Assembly: GCA_040879985.1 (NCBI GenBank)
Contig: JBBDJH010000004.1
Location: 62,001 to 126,000 of the forward strand
Direction of reading: 5' to 3'
Source: VRUE01 sp040879985
GTDB lineage: Bacteria > Actinomycetota > Thermoleophilia > Solirubrobacterales > 70-9
DNA length: 64,000 nucleotides
Position 1 is the stretch's first letter; each line of letters opens with the position of its first letter. The notes below the pieces were generated by a model. The model did not search any database. It was not told the DNA's origin and was given only the letters and a program-made list of their open reading frames with translations. Position numbers and translations under genes: made by a program. Below, one piece after another: positions 50,432 to 58,228 of this stretch.

Positions 50432-50848
50432 TCAGTCGTTGTCGCCTGCCGGGCGCCGCCGGTCCCGCTTGCGCTCGCCCTGGCGGCGCTTCTGCTCCAA
50501 GCGGCGCCGGCGCGCGGCGCGGCTCGGCTTGGTCGGACGGCGGCTGCGCGGCACCGTGAGCCCGGTTGCGATCTTCTCGGCCAGCCGTTGCAGGGCCAGC
50601 TCGCGGTTGCGCGCCTGGCCGCGCGCCTCCTGCGCCACGGCCACAACCGTCGGCCCGATCCGCTCCAGCAACCGCGCCCGCTGCGCCTCGTCGAGGCTCG
50701 CCGACGCCCGCACGTCGAAGACGGCTTCCACCCGCGACGCGGTCACGTTCGCATGCTGCCCGCCGGGCCCCGACGAGCGGCTCGCGCGCAACTCGATCTC
50801 CCCGATCGGAATCGAGAGCGCAACGTCGATTCTCAGCTCCTCGGCCAC
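50432..50848 (-). CDS. arfB: Peptidyl-tRNA hydrolase ArfB (ribosome rescue)
   Basis: 138 aa from GTG 50848, which gives the family length; an upstream in-frame ATG would add 52 unusual residues overlapping the divergent gene. 'SRSSGPGGQHANVTASRVEA' contains the GGQ motif (29-31), which triggers hydrolysis of peptidyl-tRNA. The C-terminal tail is very basic (SRRPTKPSRAARRRRLEQKR), as needed to enter the empty mRNA channel of stalled ribosomes. Confidence 0.92.
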   Translation of the reverse strand: MAEELRIDVALSIPIGEIELRASRSSGPGGQHANVTASRVEAVFDVRASASLDEAQRARLLERIGPTVVAVAQEARGQARNRELALQRLAEKIATGLTVPRSRRPTKPSRAARRRRLEQKRRQGERKRDRRRPAGDND

Positions 50849-50873
50849 GGCATCAACGTATCCTCTGCGCACC

Positions 50874-51962
50874 TTGAACGAGGGCGTTGCGAAACCCGTC
50901 GACGGCATTGCCCCCTCCCGGCGGTCGCGGTGGTCGCTCTGGCTGAAGCCGTCGTATTGGCACACCACCGCCGACCCTGGGACGAACACCTCGACCGGAT
51001 CCACCGGCTGGATTCAGGCCTTCGACACCGGCGACCGGAGCGCGCTCGCCCCATGGGCGGGCACGGGACACGGCCGCGGCGCGATAGCCGTCGCGCACGG
51101 CGCCGTCTGGGTCGCGAACCGCACCAGCCGAACGGTCGCGCGGCTGGACCCCGGCTCCCTGGAGATGAGCGCGATCCAGAGGTTCCGCAAGCGGCCCGTC
51201 GCGATTACCGCCGGCCCCGACGCGGTCTGGGCGGTGGGCGCGAATGGATGGCTCTGGCGCATCTTTCCCGATGGCCAGCAGGCCGAAGGGGTTGCGCGAC
51301 TCGGTCGAGGGGCCGCTGACATCGCCGTCGTCTCGGACATCGTCTGGGTGCTGCGCAGGAACGGGCGGCTCGTGGGCGTCGAGCGCGCAAGCGGCGAAAT
51401 CGCGGCGGAAGGCAGGGTTCCTCGCGGAGCCGCCCACATGATTGCCCACGACGACAAGCTCTGGATCTCGTGCCGTCGCGGCCGGACCCTGGCGCTCTTC
51501 GATCCGCAGGCCGGCGGCACGACGGCGGAAGTACCGCTCCCCAGACGAATCAGGTGTCTGGCCATCGCCGGCGACACACTGTACGCGGGCTGCGCCCGCC
51601 ACCTCTCGCCGAGCCACGGCTGGCTGTACGCGATCGACTGCCGGCTCCGCCAGGTGGTCGCGCCCGCCGAGCTTCCCGGCCAGCCAAGAGCGATCGTCGC
51701 CGGCGGCGGCGAGGTCTGGGTCGCCTGTGGCAAGGGACTGGAACGCAAAGGGAAGATCCTCCGCGTCGAGCCGGGCAGCGGCCAGGCGAGCGAGTGGTCG
51801 ACAACCGACTGGACGGTCGGCAGCCTCGCACTCAGCGAAGGTGCCCTGCTGGCATCGATGTGCCTCGAGGTTCCCGTCCCCGTCGTCGGCCCTCACTTCG
51901 GTGGCGCCGTCGGCGGTGGCGGCTGCGGGGATGGCGGTGGTGGAGGCGGGGGCGGGAACTGA
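50874..51962 (+). CDS. Beta-propeller protein with Gly-rich tail
   Basis: 362 aa if it starts at TTG 50874; the start is uncertain. Repeated blade motifs every 40-45 residues: 'GAIAVAHGAVWVANRTSRTV', 'VAITAGPDAVWAVGANGWLW', 'DIAVVSDIVWVLRRNGRLVG', 'HMIAHDDKLWISCRRGRTLA', 'RAIVAGGGEVWVACGKGLER', as in YVTN/SMP-30-like propellers. No signal peptide is obvious. It ends in an odd Gly run (GGGCGDGGGGGGGGN). Divergent from arfB. Function unknown. Confidence 0.7.
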   Translation: MNEGVAKPVDGIAPSRRSRWSLWLKPSYWHTTADPGTNTSTGSTGWIQAFDTGDRSALAPWAGTGHGRGAIAVAHGAVWVANRTSRTVARLDPGSLEMSAIQRFRKRPVAITAGPDAVWAVGANGWLWRIFPDGQQAEGVARLGRGAADIAVVSDIVWVLRRNGRLVGVERASGEIAAEGRVPRGAAHMIAHDDKLWISCRRGRTLALFDPQAGGTTAEVPLPRRIRCLAIAGDTLYAGCARHLSPSHGWLYAIDCRLRQVVAPAELPGQPRAIVAGGGEVWVACGKGLERKGKILRVEPGSGQASEWSTTDWTVGSLALSEGALLASMCLEVPVPVVGPHFGGAVGGGGCGDGGGGGGGGN

Positions 51963-51978
51963 TTGACCCGTCGGCCGC

Positions 51979-52257
51979 TCAGGCCAGCGAGTCGATCTTC
52001 GTGGCCAGCTCGAAGTCGGCGGCGGTGACGCCGCCGTCGGAGTGGGTGCAGAGGGAGACGGTGACCGTGTCCCAGGAGATCTCCAGGTCGGGGTGGTGGT
52101 TCATCTCCTCGGCCGGCCCGGTCAGGCTGCGGACGAAGTTGACCGAACCGACGAAGTCGCCGCGCTTGAAGCTCTTGCGGATCGCGTCGCCGTCCCGCTC
52201 CCAACCGGGGTGCTCGGCCAGCCTCGCCTCGATCTCGGAATCCGCCAGCGGCGCCAT
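51979..52257 (-). CDS. 4a-hydroxytetrahydrobiopterin (pterin-4a-carbinolamine) dehydratase
   Basis: 92 aa. 'EEMNHHPDLEISWDTVTVSL' with H54-H55, and 'THSDGGVTAADFELA' with H72 and D74, the complete PCD/DCoH active site. It recycles the pterin cofactor of aromatic amino acid hydroxylases; in bacteria without those it may act in molybdopterin metabolism. No hydroxylase is in the window. Confidence 0.94.
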   Translation of the reverse strand: MAPLADSEIEARLAEHPGWERDGDAIRKSFKRGDFVGSVNFVRSLTGPAEEMNHHPDLEISWDTVTVSLCTHSDGGVTAADFELATKIDSLA

Positions 52258-52323
52258 GACTCCATGCTGCCACAAATCGGACTGTTCAAACTATAAGTGA
52301 CGACATTTCTTCCCCCGAGGCGT

Positions 52324-53121
52324 TCAGCCGCCGATCGGCGCCCGCGGGTTGGCCCCGTAGAAGATCAGCGTGCCGAGCATGCCGACGATGTGGACGAAGA
52401 TGATGTTGACCACCATCGATTTGGCGGTCGCCGTCCCCACTCCGACCGGGCCCCCGGAGGCGGTGTAGCCGTAGTAGCAGCCGACGATCACGATCCCCGT
52501 CGCCATCACCATCCCCTTGGTGAGGCTGAAGACCACGTCTAAGGGGTCCTGGAATAACCAGAAGATCAGCAGGTAGCCGCCCGAGGAGACGTCGCCGATC
52601 TGCTCGACGACGGCGATGTAGCTGGCGAAGTAGACGACCCCTACCCCGACCAGGAAGAGGAACGGCAGCGCGATCCAGGCGCCGAGCAGGCGCGTCGCGG
52701 CGAGAAAGGTGACCGGCGGGATGCCCATCACCTCGAGCGCGTCGATCTCGTCGGAGATCCGCATCGCGCCCAGCTCGGCGACGATCCCGGTGCCGACCTT
52801 GGCGGAGAGGATGTAGCCGAAGGCGTAGGGCAGGCCCTCGCGCAGGTCGCAGTAGGCGGAGAAGAGGCCGGCCAGGGATGGGGCGCCGATCGAGCGGTTG
52901 AAGTAGGCGCCGATGATCCCGCAGTTGAGACCGAGGATGAAGACGAAGGCCCAGATGATGACCGCCGAGCCAAGGATCAGGATCCCCGCCTGGCGCATAC
53001 TCTCGCCGAAGAACTGGAAGACGCGGCCGGAGTAGACGAGGCCGGCGACGCGTACGCCGAAGCGGGCGATCTCGCCGAAGGAATCGAGCCAGCCGCGCGG
53101 GACGTCGAGCCAGCCGTTCAC
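52324..53121 (-). CDS. MlaE/YrbE-family permease (second of pair)
   Basis: 265 aa, GTG start. 'VEQIGDVSSGGYLLIFWLFQ' and 'YGYTASGGPVGVGTATAKSM' match the YrbE4B/MlaE C-terminal signature; the 'AELGAMRISDEIDALEVMGI' loop is the family's coupling helix for the ATPase. Five membrane segments. Part of an Mce/Mla-type lipid transporter, but no mce and no ATPase gene follows: downstream lies the PCD gene. Confidence 0.9.
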   Translation of the reverse strand: MNGWLDVPRGWLDSFGEIARFGVRVAGLVYSGRVFQFFGESMRQAGILILGSAVIIWAFVFILGLNCGIIGAYFNRSIGAPSLAGLFSAYCDLREGLPYAFGYILSAKVGTGIVAELGAMRISDEIDALEVMGIPPVTFLAATRLLGAWIALPFLFLVGVGVVYFASYIAVVEQIGDVSSGGYLLIFWLFQDPLDVVFSLTKGMVMATGIVIVGCYYGYTASGGPVGVGTATAKSMVVNIIFVHIVGMLGTLIFYGANPRAPIGG

Positions 53122-53134
53122 CGCTTCCTCCGCC

Positions 53135-53941
53135 TCACCGGATCGACTGCAGTTCCGGGTTGGAGGCGAGCAGGATCGCGGTGAACACGTAGAGGAAGAA
53201 AAAGACCCCCATGAACGCGATCACGACCGCCTGGTTGACGGCGCGGCCAACGCCCGCCGGCCCGCCCGAGGCGGTCATCCCCTTGTAGCAGCAGACGACG
53301 GCGATGATCCCGCCGAACAGCGTGCACATCAGCACCGAGCCCCAGAGGTCGGTTATCAGCGCGTTGGTGAACAGCGTCGCGAAGAAGCCGCCGAGCGGCT
53401 GGCCGTAGAGCAGCGAGGTGGTGATCCCGGCGGTGAGGCCGAAGACGATCGCGAAGATGTCGAGCAGGCCGGTGATCACCATCAGCGCCAGGAAGCGGGG
53501 CACGACCAGGTTCTTGATCGGGTCGACGCCGAGCACCTGCAGGGCGTCGAGCTCCTCGCGGATTTTGCGGGCGCCGAGGTCGGCGGTGATCGCGGTGCCG
53601 GCGACGCCGGCGACGACCGCCGCGGTGACGATCGGCCCGATGAAGCGCACCGCGGTGACGACGAAGAAGCCGCCGAGCCGGTCGAGGGCGCCGAAGAGGT
53701 CGAGGATGCCGGCGGCCTGCAGCCCCGGGGCGCCCAGGCAGAGGGCAAAGGTCGAGACCGTCATCGGGAACCAGGAGAGCTTGAGCACGAAGACGAACTG
53801 GCTGACCAGCTCCTCGCCGTAGGGGTAGGGCGGGCGCACGATCGAGACGAGCGTCTTCGCGGTGAGGATCATCATCTCGCCGATCTCGACGAGGAACGAC
53901 TTGGCGGGCAGGAACGCCCGCGTTACAGCTTGTGCCGCCAC
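53135..53941 (-). CDS. MlaE/YrbE-family permease (first of pair)
   Basis: 268 aa, GTG start overlapping the GntR gene by 19 bases. Coupling-helix segment 'ADLGARKIREELDALQVLGV' and C-terminal 'CYKGMTASGGPAGVGRAVNQ' are YrbE4A hallmarks. Together with the following gene it would form a heterodimeric permease. The gap between the two is 13 bases. Confidence 0.9.
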   Translation of the reverse strand: MAAQAVTRAFLPAKSFLVEIGEMMILTAKTLVSIVRPPYPYGEELVSQFVFVLKLSWFPMTVSTFALCLGAPGLQAAGILDLFGALDRLGGFFVVTAVRFIGPIVTAAVVAGVAGTAITADLGARKIREELDALQVLGVDPIKNLVVPRFLALMVITGLLDIFAIVFGLTAGITTSLLYGQPLGGFFATLFTNALITDLWGSVLMCTLFGGIIAVVCCYKGMTASGGPAGVGRAVNQAVVIAFMGVFFFLYVFTAILLASNPELQSIR

Positions 53942-54651
53942 CAGCTCATCGCCCGCTCGAGGGGACTGGCCTCCTGCGCTCTCTCGCGCCCGGCCCGGCG
54001 CGCCCGCTGCTCGGCCGCCCGCTGGGCGGCCGAGAGCTGCGCGATCAGCGTGTCGCGGGTCCGCTCCAGCTCCTCGACCCCGGCGACGTGGGCGCTGGCG
54101 CGGCGCGGCGCCGTCGGCAGGTCGCGCGGCAGGTCGCGCGGGTAAGCGCCCAGCTCCGCCTCCAGACGGGCGATCTGGCGGCGCAGCTCGCGGCGCACCT
54201 CGATCGCCTCGCTCTCCCCGGCCAGGTCGGGCAGATCGGCGGCGGGCTCAGCCGGGGCCTCGCCGAGGCCGCCGGGCATGCTGGCGCAGGCCGAGGCGAC
54301 GATCGCCAGCTCGCGCGGGCTGAGGCCCGCGTCGTGGGCGCGGCGCAGCGCGTCGGTCGCGATCTCCTCGAGCTGCTCGGCCGGCTCGATCCCGTCGGCG
54401 ACGAAGGTTCCCTGGCCCTGGCGACTGACGACCAGCCCCTCGCGCTCGAGCCCGGCGTAGACGGCGCGTACCGTGTTGACGTTGACGCCGGCCCACCCGG
54501 AGAGGCGGCGAAAGCTCGGCAGGCGTTCGCCCGAGGCGAGGCGGCCGGTGGCGATCAGCGCCCGCAGGCGCCAGGTCAGCTGCAGGCCGACCGGAAGCTC
54601 GTCGCCGGGGTCGATCGAGAAGGGGTTGGGCTCGGCCGTTTGCTGTGCCAC
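53923..54651 (-). CDS. GntR-family transcriptional regulator
   Basis: 242 aa, GTG start. Winged HTH at about 20-95: 'LTWRLRALIATGRLASGERL', 'SFRRLSGWAGVNVNTVRAVY', 'LEREGLVVSRQGQGTFVAD'. The remainder is Arg/Glu-rich and helical, with a coiled coil ('ELERTRDTLIAQLSAAQRAA') and no known ligand domain (not FadR, HutC or MocR). Overlap with the YrbE genes suggests it controls them. Confidence 0.88.
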   Translation of the reverse strand: MAQQTAEPNPFSIDPGDELPVGLQLTWRLRALIATGRLASGERLPSFRRLSGWAGVNVNTVRAVYAGLEREGLVVSRQGQGTFVADGIEPAEQLEEIATDALRRAHDAGLSPRELAIVASACASMPGGLGEAPAEPAADLPDLAGESEAIEVRRELRRQIARLEAELGAYPRDLPRDLPTAPRRASAHVAGVEELERTRDTLIAQLSAAQRAAEQRARRAGRERAQEASPLERAMSWWRHKL

Positions 54652-54660
54652 TGAAGGGGC

Positions 54661-54689
54661 ACAGTAGACGAGACAGGTGTGTCAGTCAA
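54661..54689 (-). promoter_or_regulatory. Sigma-70-type promoter of the GntR-YrbE operon
   Basis: Minus strand TTGACT (54689-54684), 17-nt spacer, TACTGT (54666-54661), with the GTG at 54651 nine bases on: a near-consensus promoter giving an almost leaderless transcript. It overlaps the end of the neighbouring gene. Confidence 0.6.
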
Positions 54690-55069
54690 CTAGCGCACTT
54701 CTGCCGCCGCAGCAGCGCGCAGAGGCCGCTGGTCCAGGCACCCCGCTGCCACGAGAGCAGCAGCCCGTAGCGCCGCCCCGTCTGCCGGGGCAGGCCGCAG
54801 GCGGCGGCGGAGCGCGCGCCGCGGACCGAGACGATCTGGCCGCGACGGATGCCGTTGCCGCTCTTGTAGACACGGCGGACCCGGTACCGGTATACCGCCA
54901 GCAGGCGGTTCTGCGGAACCACCTCGAGCAGCCAGCCGGAGATCGCCGCGTCGGCCCGCTGCATCGCTTCGCCGGAGCGCAGGGGCACGCAGGAACATGC
55001 CTGGGCGCTCCCGGTGAAGACCAGGGCGCCCAGGCCGACGATTGCCGTCGCGTACTGAAGGCGCCTCAA
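54686..55069 (-). CDS. Secreted Cys-rich protein with TIMP/NTR-like 'ACSC' start
   Basis: 127 aa from TTG 55069 (GGAGG seven bases upstream); an ATG at 55108 is the alternative. Signal peptide 'YATAIVGLGALVFTGSAQA', cleaved before 'CSCVPL'. A mature N-terminus of C-x-C type followed by 'ADAAISGWLLEV' and 'RRVYKSGNGIRRGQIVSVRG' recalls the netrin/TIMP-like OB fold. Further Cys near the end could pair. Extracellular; function unknown. Confidence 0.65.
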   Translation of the reverse strand: MRRLQYATAIVGLGALVFTGSAQACSCVPLRSGEAMQRADAAISGWLLEVVPQNRLLAVYRYRVRRVYKSGNGIRRGQIVSVRGARSAAACGLPRQTGRRYGLLLSWQRGAWTSGLCALLRRQKCAS

Positions 55070-55127
55070 ACCCACTCCTCCACTGTAGAGAGAAACGCCG
55101 AATTTCACAAATCGCGGCGGCGGCTAA

Positions 55128-55293
55128 GGACCTATCCCGGTAGGGGGCGTGCCACTGGGACGGTTCAGGACCAAGCGGGGCGGTCACGGCGTGGATTCCG
55201 CATGGCAGCGCCATGTGGGATTCGCGACGGGGCCGAATCCGCGCAGTGTCCTGGGCCGTATCCAGGGGTGCGATCACCTATCGGGATAGGTCC
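55128..55293. repeat. Long imperfect inverted repeat before the alcohol dehydrogenase stop
   Basis: GGACCTATCCCG-g-TAGG (55128-55144) pairs with CCTA-t-CGGGATAGGTCC (55277-55292); the right arm abuts the ADH stop codon (55294-55296). Inside, CATGGC-AGC-GCCATG and an imperfect CACTGGGACGG..CAGGAC/GTCCTGGGCC..CCAGGGGTG give a nested structure. Confidence 0.75.
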
Positions 55294-56328
55294 CTAAGGG
55301 GTCAGGACGATCTTCAGCGCTTCGCGGTTGTCGTAGAGCTCGTAGGCCTCGCTCGCCTGGTCGAGCTTCATCCGGTGGGTGACGAGCGGCGCCGGATCGA
55401 GCCGGCCCGCCTCGAGCAGGCCGAGCACCCTGTCGACGTGGGCGATCACGTTGGCGAGCCCGAGGCGCAGGGTCAAACCCTTGAGCCAGGCGAGGCCGAG
55501 CGGCACCTCGCCCTTGCCGGCATAGGCGCCGATCCCGGAGACGGTGCCGGCGTCGCGGGCGAGGCTGACCGCCATCGCCAGCGGGCCCGGGTCGCCGACC
55601 GCGTCGACGACGACGTCGACGCCGCGGCCCTCGGTCGCCGCGCGCACGGCGCGCTTCGGCTCCGCCTCGCTGAGGTGCAGCGGCACGGCGCCGAAGCGCT
55701 CTGCCATCGCCAGGCGGTCGGCGACGCTGTCGATCGCGAAGACCCTGCTCGCCCCGGCGGCGACCGCCGCCTGCACGGCGCAGAGGCCGACCGGGCCGAG
55801 GCCGAGCACGGCGACGCTGTCGCCGGCCCGCGTGCCGGCGTGGGCGATCGCGTGGTAGCCGGTGCCCATCACGTCGCCGGCGAACAGCGCCACCTCATCG
55901 GCCATCCCCTCGGGAACGCGCCGCAGGGTCAGGTTCGCGCGCGGCACCAACAGCTGCTCGGCCTGGGCGCCCTGCAAGTCGCCCAGATGCGCGCCGTGGC
56001 CGAAGGTCCGGCCGCGCTCGCAGCGGTGGTAGTCGCTGCGCAGGCAGGCCGGGCAGGTCGCGCAGGCGGTATGGAAGCAACCGAGCACGCGGTCGCCGGT
56101 GGCGACCCGCTCGACGCCCGCGCCGGCGTCGAGCACGGTGCCGACGAACTCGTGCCCGATCGTGAAGCCCGGCTCGACCGGCACCCGACCGTGGTAGATG
56201 TGCAGGTCGGAGCCGCAGATCCCGCTCGCCTCGACCCGGACCAGCGCGTCGTCGGCGGCGACGACCTCAGGATCGTCCTTCTGCTCGATCCGGACCTCGC
56301 CCGGGGCTTGAAAGGTGACGGCGCGCAT
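55294..56328 (-). CDS. Zinc-dependent alcohol dehydrogenase (MDR family)
   Basis: 344 aa. Catalytic zinc: C38 in 'GICGSDLH', H59-E60 in 'TIGHEFVG'; structural zinc: C89, C92, C95, C103. NAD fold 'VAVLGLGPVGLCAVQAAVAA' near 172-191. Medium-chain dehydrogenase resembling threonine/sorbitol dehydrogenases; substrate unknown. Confidence 0.93.
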   Translation of the reverse strand: MRAVTFQAPGEVRIEQKDDPEVVAADDALVRVEASGICGSDLHIYHGRVPVEPGFTIGHEFVGTVLDAGAGVERVATGDRVLGCFHTACATCPACLRSDYHRCERGRTFGHGAHLGDLQGAQAEQLLVPRANLTLRRVPEGMADEVALFAGDVMGTGYHAIAHAGTRAGDSVAVLGLGPVGLCAVQAAVAAGASRVFAIDSVADRLAMAERFGAVPLHLSEAEPKRAVRAATEGRGVDVVVDAVGDPGPLAMAVSLARDAGTVSGIGAYAGKGEVPLGLAWLKGLTLRLGLANVIAHVDRVLGLLEAGRLDPAPLVTHRMKLDQASEAYELYDNREALKIVLTP

Positions 56329-56358
56329 CGAGGCGAACCGTATCGCCCGCCGCCGGGC

Positions 56359-57768
56359 TCAGCCGCCGACGGAAACGCCGGCGACCTGAAAGCGCCCGGC
56401 GTCCGCCGCGGGGCTGGCCGTCTCGGCGATCCGCGCTTCGAGCGCCAGCTCGCGCTCGAAGTCGGCCTCCTCGCCGTGGCGGAAGGAGACGTCCTCGCCC
56501 TCGAGCAGCTCGATGAAGACCTCGACGAAGCGGGCGTCGAGCTGCTTGCCGGCGACCCGCCGCAGCTCCTCGATCGCCTCGTAGCTCGAGGTCGGCGTAC
56601 GGTAGGAGTCGCGCGCGGTCATCACGTCGTAGGTGTCGGCGACGGAGATGATCCGGGCCAGCTCGGGAATGGCGTCGCCGACCAGGCCGCGCGGGTAGCC
56701 CTTGCCGTCGATCCGCTCGTGGTGGGCGAGGATGATCTCGGCGACCGGGCCGTAGCCGTCGAGCGAGGAGACGACGCGGGCGCCCTGCTGGGGATGGCGG
56801 CGGATCAGCATCCAGTCTTCGTCGGTCAGCGGCACGTTGGCCTTGAGGATGCGGTCGGGAAGGATGAACTTGCCGACGTCGTGGAGCAGCGCGGCGATGT
56901 GAACCAGCTCCTCCTCACGGCGCGAGAAGCCGGCGCGCTGGGCGATCGCGCGCGAGTAGCGGGCGACCGCGGCGCTGTGCCGGGCGGTCATCTGGTCGCG
57001 CAGGTCGAGCGTGCGCAGCAGGGCGCTCAGCATGCCGACCTGGAAGCTGGCCAGCTGGTTGGTCCGCTCCTCGAGCTCGCGGGCGCGGTCCTGCGACTTG
57101 AGCAGGGCGCCGAGCAGGTACTGGAAGGTGACCAGGACGATGCCGAAGAGGGCGACTCCGGCGAGCCCGATCTGGTTGAAGATGAAGGCGACGCCGACGG
57201 CCATCAGCGCCGCCGCGAGCTCCGAGGGCAGCAGCGGGAACATCACCGCGCGGACCTTCTCGACGAAGGAGCTGCGCTCCAGGTAGCAGGTGTAGGCGCC
57301 GATCATCGAGAAGTTCATCGCCAGGGCGACCAGGAAGGCGCTGAAGACGAGGACGTAGTAGGCCGGGTCGGCGGCGCCGACCGCGGTCGCGGCGACCATC
57401 TCGTGGAAGCCGATCCCGACCGCCAGCGGGAAGGTCAGGTAGGTGACCAGGTTGACGAGCAGATCGCTGGCGCCTTCGCGGAAGCGCAGCCAGCCGGCGA
57501 GGATCGAGACCAGGCCGATGATCGCCGCCGGGGTTCCGCCGAGCAGGACCATGGCGAGGACCAGGGCGAGGAAGTTGCCGGAGATCTTCAAGCGCGATTC
57601 CGTCTCGATCGACATCACGTCGCTGAGGATCGAGAAACCGAGCAGGATCCCGAACAGGGCGAGGTCCCAGTTGGCGAACGGCGCCCGCCAGATCGCCACG
57701 CCGACGTCGGCGACGACGACCGACGCCAGCAGAGCGTGGCTTAGCCTTGTGGGGCGCTGGGTTTCCAT
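56359..57768 (-). CDS. Membrane HD-GYP phosphodiesterase
   Basis: 469 aa. Seven or eight hydrophobic segments in residues 10-225 (MASE-like sensor), a short coiled coil, then HD-GYP: H296-D297 in 'HIAALLHDVGKF' and H349-H350 with GYP at 357-359 in 'HHERIDGKGYP'. It would hydrolyse cyclic di-GMP. No active GGDEF protein is in the window (the one at 39.8 kb is degenerate). Confidence 0.93.
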   Translation of the reverse strand: METQRPTRLSHALLASVVVADVGVAIWRAPFANWDLALFGILLGFSILSDVMSIETESRLKISGNFLALVLAMVLLGGTPAAIIGLVSILAGWLRFREGASDLLVNLVTYLTFPLAVGIGFHEMVAATAVGAADPAYYVLVFSAFLVALAMNFSMIGAYTCYLERSSFVEKVRAVMFPLLPSELAAALMAVGVAFIFNQIGLAGVALFGIVLVTFQYLLGALLKSQDRARELEERTNQLASFQVGMLSALLRTLDLRDQMTARHSAAVARYSRAIAQRAGFSRREEELVHIAALLHDVGKFILPDRILKANVPLTDEDWMLIRRHPQQGARVVSSLDGYGPVAEIILAHHERIDGKGYPRGLVGDAIPELARIISVADTYDVMTARDSYRTPTSSYEAIEELRRVAGKQLDARFVEVFIELLEGEDVSFRHGEEADFERELALEARIAETASPAADAGRFQVAGVSVGG

Positions 57769-58228
57769 GGGTTCGAGCCTGCGCCGTCGCCATCCTCCGG
57801 CTCAGTCAGTGGGGATTTCGCACGCGGACGGCGAATCCTGCGACTGAAACCGAGTTCGTGGCGACCGCAACCTGCGCTATCAAGGTAAACGCTGGCGATC
57901 CCCGCGGCAACCGACCTGGACCACCTGGCCAATCCCTTGCAACCCGCGCAAATTCCGCCCTTACCGGCCTCAAAACGCACGAAGGGCGCCCGAGGGCGCC
58001 CTTCGAAACTGCTTGGCGGAGACCGGGGCCCCCGCCTTGTGTCTTCTAAGTCTTACCTTTTCCAGCCCATGGTTCCTTTTCCCTTCGTCGAAGCCCGTGC
58101 GGGGTATCTCGCGCAAGATTCGGCGAGAAACTGTTTAGCTGCTGGCAAGTTTGTAGCACAACCTGGCGGAAACCTGTGCATCTGCAACGAAACTTGTGCA
58201 ACAAACACGCGGGGGTTTGGGTCGAATA
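57769..58228. other. Intergenic region with one strong hairpin
   Basis: 460 bases between divergent genes, G+C lower than coding. GAAGGGCGCCC-GA-GGGCGCCCTTC (57981-58004) is a perfect 11-bp stem without T-run. TTGT-AGC-ACAA near 58150 could be an operator. No gene seen. Confidence 0.5.
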
